Source of the DNA: Lachnospiraceae bacterium UBA1766
GTDB lineage: Bacteria; Bacillota; Clostridia; Lachnospirales; Lachnospiraceae
Direction of reading: 5' to 3'
DNA: 27,270 nt
Assembly: GCA_002314715.1 (NCBI GenBank)
Contig: DCGY01000027.1
Coordinates: forward strand, 1 to 27,270
The notes under the pieces are model-generated. The model was not told the origin of the DNA and did not search any database. It was given only the letters and a program-made list of their open reading frames with translations. The translations under genes and the position numbers were made by a program. Positions 23,246-27,270 of this stretch are shown one piece after another. How positions within the stretch are numbered: position 1 is the first letter of the stretch; each line of letters begins with the position of its first letter.

Positions 23246-24166
23246 CTAGTTATTACACATATTTTTTAGCTCATTTAACATTTTTGGCAGTTCAGTTTCC
23301 ATATTTTCGTCACTAAATTGACAAGTACCCACCTTTTTATGTCCACCGCCATTGTACTTAAGCATCAAACTGCCTACATCTACGGTGCAGGTTTTGTTCA
23401 ATATGCTATATCCGACTGCAGCACTGCATCCCATACCGCCACGTCCGCTGACAATCCATGCGGAAATATTCTGTTCGGGATACATACTGTAAATCATAAA
23501 ACGATTTCCGGAATAAATCGGATCTACTCCCCGCAAGTCGGAAATAATCAGGTTACCCTCTACTACGGTATGAGCCTTTACCATGGCAACAAAGTTCTCG
23601 GTCTGCTCATTGTAGGTATCGATACGTTCCTGCACATCGGGAAGTGCCAGAATCTCATCGGTAGACATGGTACGACAGGCATCCATCAGTTTCTCCATCA
23701 GCTGATAATTGGAAATGGTAAAATTACGCCATCTTCCAAGACCGGTTCTGGGATCCATCAAATAGCCGATCAAAATCCATCCGGTAGGATTCTGAATTTC
23801 ATCAATCGTCAAATTACCGGAATCAACCTTATCAACGGCAATCATCATATCATCAAAGTGCGGAAATCTCTCTTTTCCGCCATAATACTCATAAATAATA
23901 CGTGCACAGGAAGGGGTAATTCTGCTCTCGCCCTTATATTTTCCCTGAAGCTGCAATCTTTCATGCTCACTGGAATGATGGTCAAACCAAAGTCCGCAGC
24001 CCTCCACGTAAGGCACATTTGCCAAACAGTCATTTTCGTTAATTTCTACCAAGCCATCCTGCAAATCCTTTGGATGCGCAAATTTCCAGCTGTCGATAAT
24101 GCCGGCTTCCAATAATAATGCACCACATACAAGACCATCAAAATCAGAACGGGTAACTAATCTCAT
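23246..24166 (-). CDS. DHH-family phosphoesterase
   Basis: A 306-residue protein of the DHH/DHHA1 superfamily. Motif I is RSDFDGLVCG (Asp8 and Asp10) and the DHH motif is LWFDHHSSEHERL; the C-terminal DHHA1 domain has LKYNGGGHKKVGTCQF. These metal-binding aspartates and histidines form the two-metal centre for phosphodiester hydrolysis. The family includes oligoribonuclease NrnA, cyclic-di-AMP phosphodiesterases and exopolyphosphatases; the exact substrate cannot be set from sequence alone, and no membrane or PAS domain suggests a GdpP-type protein. AAAGGAG lies seven bases before ATG 24166 and it has its own promoter. It is flanked by unrelated operons, so it is probably transcribed alone. 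Confidence 0.9.
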   Translation of the reverse strand: MRLVTRSDFDGLVCGALLLEAGIIDSWKFAHPKDLQDGLVEINENDCLANVPYVEGCGLWFDHHSSEHERLQLQGKYKGESRITPSCARIIYEYYGGKERFPHFDDMMIAVDKVDSGNLTIDEIQNPTGWILIGYLMDPRTGLGRWRNFTISNYQLMEKLMDACRTMSTDEILALPDVQERIDTYNEQTENFVAMVKAHTVVEGNLIISDLRGVDPIYSGNRFMIYSMYPEQNISAWIVSGRGGMGCSAAVGYSILNKTCTVDVGSLMLKYNGGGHKKVGTCQFSDENMETELPKMLNELKNMCNN

Positions 24167-24214
24167 AATTGAACTCCTTTACATATAGTTTGGTAATGCT
24201 ACACATTATTCCTT

Positions 24215-24243
24215 ATTTTACTACATTTTCGTTTTTTCGTCAA
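24215..24243 (-). promoter_or_regulatory. Promoter of the DHH phosphoesterase gene
   Basis: On the minus strand, TTGACG (24238-24243) and TAAAAT (24215-24220) are separated by 17 bp, each one base from the sigma-A consensus. They lie 49-77 bases upstream of the start codon and just after the fab operon terminator. Confidence 0.85.
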
Positions 24244-24256
24244 CGAAACCGCGCAT

Positions 24257-24288
24257 CAAAAATGAGAGAATGCAACTGCATTCTCTCA
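24257..24288 (-). terminator. Rho-independent terminator of the fab operon
   Basis: A perfect inverted repeat, TGAGAGAATGCA / TGCATTCTCTCA (24263-24288), gives an 11-bp stem with a four-base loop. Read on the minus strand it is followed by TTTTTGA. It lies 12 bases after the fabT stop codon. Confidence 0.92.
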
Positions 24289-24300
24289 CCCTAAAGTCCC

Positions 24301-24747
24301 TTATTCTTCTACACTTTCAAAAAATGTATTCAACTTGGTCAGGCAGTTAATCAGAGCCTGCATTTCCTCCGCTTCCAGCCCTCTCACCGCAGAGCGAATC
24401 ATAGCTTTATGGAAGTCCCTGTGATGAAAAAAGGCCTTTCTGCCCTTTTCGGTCAAGGATACCAATACCACACGTTTATCCTCACTGCTTCGAACACGCT
24501 CCAGATATCCTTTTTTCTCCAACCCGTTCATGTTCACGGTTAAAGTACCCACTGTAACCGACAATTTCTTGGCAATCACCGATACACTGTTTGGCGAATC
24601 GATTCCAACCGCCTCAATAATATGCATATCGTTATTGCTGATATCCTTGAATTCCTCCGTGATAACCGCTTTGGACTCCGTATTCATAACATTATTAAAC
24701 AAATTTACCAATAATTCGTTCAGAACACCGTTTTGACTTCTGGGCAT
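24301..24747 (-). CDS. fabT: FabT-like MarR-family regulator of fatty-acid synthesis
   Basis: A 148-residue winged-helix protein. It shares long stretches with streptococcal FabT as I recall it: FKDISNNDMHIIEAVG, VTVGTLTVNMNGLEKKGYLERVRS, the wing DKRVVLVSLTEKGR and FHKAMI. FabT represses fatty-acid synthesis genes, with acyl-ACP as co-repressor. Three ATGs are in frame (24774, 24753, 24747). The last lies six bases after AAAGGA and matches the family start, so I choose it; the first overlaps the space just after the fabH stop. It is the last gene of the operon before the terminator, whereas streptococcal fabT precedes fabH. It probably controls its own operon through a site at the operon head, outside the window. 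Confidence 0.88.
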   Translation of the reverse strand: MPRSQNGVLNELLVNLFNNVMNTESKAVITEEFKDISNNDMHIIEAVGIDSPNSVSVIAKKLSVTVGTLTVNMNGLEKKGYLERVRSSEDKRVVLVSLTEKGRKAFFHHRDFHKAMIRSAVRGLEAEEMQALINCLTKLNTFFESVEE

Positions 24748-24777
24748 ATACATTCCTTTCAAGCTCTTTTGCATTCC

Positions 24778-25731
24778 TTACCAACAAACCACGCAGGCAC
24801 CATAGGTAAGTCCTGCGCCAAAGCCGGACAAAACCAGTTTCATGCCTTCCAAAAGAACTCCTTTTTGATTTAACTCATCCAGCAAGACCGGAATGGCTGC
24901 CGATGACATATTACCTACTCTGTTTACATTATAAGGGAAAAGTTTCATTTCTGCACCTATTCTTTTTGAAATTGCCTCCAAAATCCGCAAATTTGCCTGA
25001 TGCAAAACAAAAAAATCCACGTCCGCTACGGAGAGATTGGCCTTTTTTAAAGCCTCCTCCATACATAAAGGCACCTGTCTTGTAGCAAATTTATATACTT
25101 CTCTTCCATCCATTCGAACAAAGCGATCCAGGTTTTGTGCGCCAAAAAGCGAACGGTCGTTACAAGAAAGCACCTCTCCTTTACTTCCGTCACTACCCTG
25201 TACAAAACTGAGAAAATGCGTTTCTTCGCAAGCTTCCACATATACCGCACCGGCCCCGTCGCCAAACAAAATACAGGTTCCCCGGTCCTCCCAATCTACA
25301 ATTTTGGACAATACCTCACTGCCTACAATCAGTGCATTTCTATAAAAGCCGGCAGACAGGTATGCAAATGCGGTCTGTAATCCAAATAAGAATCCGGAGC
25401 AGGCTGCGTTTACATCAAAACACACCGCCTTTCGGGCGTCCAAGTTCTTCTGTACCTGACAGGCACAGCAAGGCAATAACATTTCGGGAGAACAGGTAGC
25501 TACAATGATTAACTCCACACTTTCTGCCGTTTGATTTGCATTTTCCAAAGCCTTTTGGCAAGCCTTGGTTGCCAGAGATGCAACCGTATCCTTCTCCGAA
25601 ATATGTCGGCTTTCAATTCCGGTTCTTTCCCGAATCCACTCATCCGAGGTTTCCACCATCGCTTCCAAATCTTTATTGGTCAAAACCTTGGGCGGCAAAG
25701 CGCTTCCGGTTCCCTTTATTTTCATGTTCAT
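24778..25731 (-). CDS. fabH: 3-oxoacyl-ACP synthase III
   Basis: A 317-residue thiolase-fold enzyme that condenses acetyl-CoA (or a branched acyl-CoA) with malonyl-ACP to start fatty-acid synthesis. The catalytic triad is complete: Cys111 in VNAACSGFLFGL, His244 in FVLHQANLRI and Asn274 in RVGNMSSAAIP, essentially at the same numbers as in the E. coli enzyme. TSDEWIRERTGIESRHI at the N-terminus and the C-terminal LVLSGFGAGLTYGACVV are family signatures. ATG 25731 overlaps the stop of the preceding gene (ATGA) and follows GGAGG, so translation is coupled. Length is normal. Confidence 0.97.
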   Translation of the reverse strand: MNMKIKGTGSALPPKVLTNKDLEAMVETSDEWIRERTGIESRHISEKDTVASLATKACQKALENANQTAESVELIIVATCSPEMLLPCCACQVQKNLDARKAVCFDVNAACSGFLFGLQTAFAYLSAGFYRNALIVGSEVLSKIVDWEDRGTCILFGDGAGAVYVEACEETHFLSFVQGSDGSKGEVLSCNDRSLFGAQNLDRFVRMDGREVYKFATRQVPLCMEEALKKANLSVADVDFFVLHQANLRILEAISKRIGAEMKLFPYNVNRVGNMSSAAIPVLLDELNQKGVLLEGMKLVLSGFGAGLTYGACVVCW

Positions 25732-26771
25732 ATTCTAAATTCCTCCATGATCTGCGAAACCGACTCCATTCGATTTGCACGATACACATTACTTCCGCAA
25801 AAGAGCAGGCCTTCCTCCACTTTGCCGTTTACCGCATTGATAAGTGCTTTTGTAATGCAATAGGGTGTTTCCTTGGGATTACAGGTGGTAATACACTGTT
25901 TGCAACCATCCTCCAAAAAACGTTCTCCTTTTTCAACCCTCTCCAAAAAAGCATTTCGTATTGCCCGCCCCGGCATACCCACCGGACTTTTTACAATCAC
26001 AACATCCTCTTCTTTTGCTTCTATGTAAGCCATTTTATAGTTTTCATGGGCATCACATTCAAAAGTGGTCACAAAACGGGTGGCAATCTGCACCCCATCC
26101 GCTCCTAACTTTCGATAATGGTCCAGGTCTTTTCTTTCATAGACACCACCACCCACGAAAACCGGGATTGCTTCTTTTTTCGTTATTTCCAGGATTTCAC
26201 TGACACGACGGTCAAATTCCGCACCATCCACCGTTTCCAGTTCTTCTCTCGAAAAGCCCAAATGGCCTCCGGCTTTTGGTCCCTCCACAATCACCAAATC
26301 CGGCTTTCGATTATAATGCTTTTTCCAATACGCCAAAAGCACCTGAAGTGCACGCTTCCCGGATACAATAGGCGCCAATAATACGGGATATCCGACTGTC
26401 AGTCTGGGCAAATCCATGGGAAGACCGGCTCCGGAAACAATCACATCCGCACCGGCTTCCACAGCAGCCTTTACATAATCTTCATAACGTCTGGTAACCA
26501 CCATAATATTGACTCCAACCGGCTTGCCCTGAGAGATTTTCTTTGCTTTTAATATCTCCTCTTTCAGAACCGAGAGATTGGTGTCGATTGGTGATTTGGC
26601 GAAGTTCGGATTCCGAAATCCTATCTGAGCCGCAGATATAACTCCCAATCCTCCGGCTAAAGATACTGCACCCGCCAGCCCGGAAAGGCTGACGCCTACT
26701 CCCATTCCTCCCTGTAACACAGGGATTTCCAATTCCATTTGACCAAATTTCATTTTCTCACAATCACCCAC
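25728..26771 (-). CDS. FabK / nitronate monooxygenase family flavoprotein with four-Cys motif
   Basis: A 347-residue TIM-barrel, FMN-dependent protein. VLQGGMGVGVSLSGLAGAVS, GGLGVISAAQIG, PVGVNIMV, SGAGLP, the GGH signature at EGPKAGGHLG (His170), VFVGGGV and GVQIATRFVTT are shared by FabK enoyl-ACP reductases and nitronate monooxygenases. Its place between accA and fabH suggests enoyl-ACP reduction, but sequence alone does not separate the two activities. A feature not present in pneumococcal FabK as I remember it is the C-terminal cluster CKQCITTCNPKETPYC (Cys290, 293, 297, 305), which could hold zinc or an iron-sulfur centre. The start is GTG 26771, nine bases after GGAG; ATG 26753 is the alternative. 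It overlaps fabH by four bases. Confidence 0.82.
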   Translation of the reverse strand: MGDCEKMKFGQMELEIPVLQGGMGVGVSLSGLAGAVSLAGGLGVISAAQIGFRNPNFAKSPIDTNLSVLKEEILKAKKISQGKPVGVNIMVVTRRYEDYVKAAVEAGADVIVSGAGLPMDLPRLTVGYPVLLAPIVSGKRALQVLLAYWKKHYNRKPDLVIVEGPKAGGHLGFSREELETVDGAEFDRRVSEILEITKKEAIPVFVGGGVYERKDLDHYRKLGADGVQIATRFVTTFECDAHENYKMAYIEAKEEDVVIVKSPVGMPGRAIRNAFLERVEKGERFLEDGCKQCITTCNPKETPYCITKALINAVNGKVEEGLLFCGSNVYRANRMESVSQIMEEFRI

Positions 26772-26792
26772 ACATGTCTTCTCCGAATTTTT

Positions 26793-27270
26793 CTAAAACA
26801 CACGGAATCTGTCATAGCGCTCCTGCGCCAGTTCTTCGCCTGTTTTCCCTTCGCACAATTCCAAATAGGTTTTGATTTGTTCTTTCAGGCATTCCCCGAT
26901 TGCCATCTCGGTATTTTCAGTTGCTCCGCCAAATTCCGGAATAATCTGCTCTATGATTCCCAAACGTTTCAAATCCTGGGCCGTAATATTCATTACCTCA
27001 CTGGCCTCTTTTGCTCTGGTGGAATCCTTCCATAAAATCGACGCAAAACCCTCCGGAGACAAAATGGAATAGGTTGCATTCTCCAGCATCCATACCTGAT
27101 TTCCTACGGCGGTAGCCAATGCGCCTCCGCTTCCTCCTTCTCCGATAAGGATACAAATAACCGGTACCTTCAGGGATGACATTTCCAGTAAATTACGGGC
27201 AATTGCCTCTCCCTGTCCTCGCTCCTCCGCTTCTATTCCGCAAAAAGCACCGGAGGTATTTACAAAACTC
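26793..27270 (-). CDS. accA: Acetyl-CoA carboxylase carboxyltransferase alpha subunit, C-terminal part (cut by window edge)
   Basis: The open frame enters from the right edge and encodes the last 158 residues. AccA with AccD transfers the carboxyl group from biotin to acetyl-CoA, giving malonyl-CoA for fatty-acid synthesis. The visible part contains SFVNTSGAFCGIEAEERGQG, AIARNLLEMS, VICILIGEGGSGGALA (the oxyanion glycines of the crotonase fold), YSILSPEGFASILWKD and the family C-terminus LKRLGIIEQIIPEFGGA. A Met at 27182 is internal and not the start. The FabK-like gene begins 21 bp downstream, so the two are one transcription unit. The N-terminal part is outside the window. Confidence 0.95.
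   Translation of the reverse strand, partial: SFVNTSGAFCGIEAEERGQGEAIARNLLEMSSLKVPVICILIGEGGSGGALATAVGNQVWMLENATYSILSPEGFASILWKDSTRAKEASEVMNITAQDLKRLGIIEQIIPEFGGATENTEMAIGECLKEQIKTYLELCEGKTGEELAQERYDRFRVF

Overview
The window looks like part of the chromosome of an anaerobic, spore-forming, Gram-positive gut Clostridium, most likely a Lachnospiraceae (Roseburia/Eubacterium/Butyrivibrio-like). This is inferred from three things seen in the sequence: a full spoIIIA sporulation operon, a mannan-oligosaccharide phosphorolysis locus of the kind described in Roseburia intestinalis, and a FabT-type fatty-acid synthesis cluster. No database search was possible. Every gene except one (the GH26 glycosidase at 18669-19571) lies on the minus strand, so transcription runs from high to low coordinates. 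I see no tRNA, rRNA, CRISPR array, insertion sequence or prophage gene.

Region 1 (1-6570), housekeeping and sporulation. In transcription order: a candidate sigma-E promoter, spoIIIAA-AB-AC-AD-AE-AF-AG-AH (the channel between mother cell and forespore), then deoB (phosphopentomutase) and the first 95 codons of prfC (release factor 3), which runs off the left edge.

Region 2 (6619-23195), a mannan-utilisation locus of three transcription units. (a) Minus strand from about 18480: GH130_2 mannooligosaccharide phosphorylase, CE2 acetylesterase, LacI-type regulator, CE17 acetylesterase, GH36 alpha-galactosidase, cellobiose/mannobiose 2-epimerase, GH130_1 mannosylglucose phosphorylase, mannose-6-phosphate isomerase, a membrane-anchored transglutaminase-fold protein and a 51-residue Cys-rich membrane peptide, closed by a strong terminator at 6619-6655. 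(b) Plus strand: a GH26 beta-mannanase without a signal peptide, divergent from (a) across a 249-bp AT-rich regulatory region. (c) Minus strand: two ABC permeases and a lipoprotein solute-binding protein; (b) and (c) converge on one shared bidirectional terminator. The inferred pathway is import of acetylated, galactosylated manno-oligosaccharides, cytoplasmic deacetylation (CE2, CE17) and degalactosylation (GH36), shortening by GH26 and GH130_2 (giving mannose-1-phosphate), epimerisation of the reducing-end mannose to glucose, and phosphorolysis of Man-Glc by GH130_1. The ABC ATPase and a mannose-1-phosphate mutase are not in the window.

Region 3 (23246-27270): a stand-alone DHH phosphoesterase with a clear promoter, then the tail of a fatty-acid synthesis operon (accA C-terminal part, FabK/nitronate-monooxygenase-like flavoprotein, fabH, fabT) ended by a strong hairpin terminator. 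There is no gene-free stretch longer than about 300 bases; the 6525-6832 gap holds the small Cys-rich gene, a terminator and the sigma-E promoter.

I do not see a wholly unknown system. The points most worth a second look are the cytoplasmic GH26 enzyme, the repeated operator-like elements in the regulatory regions, the transglutaminase plus Cys-rich pair at the end of the mannan operon, the four-Cys FabK-like protein, and the position of fabT at the end of its operon.
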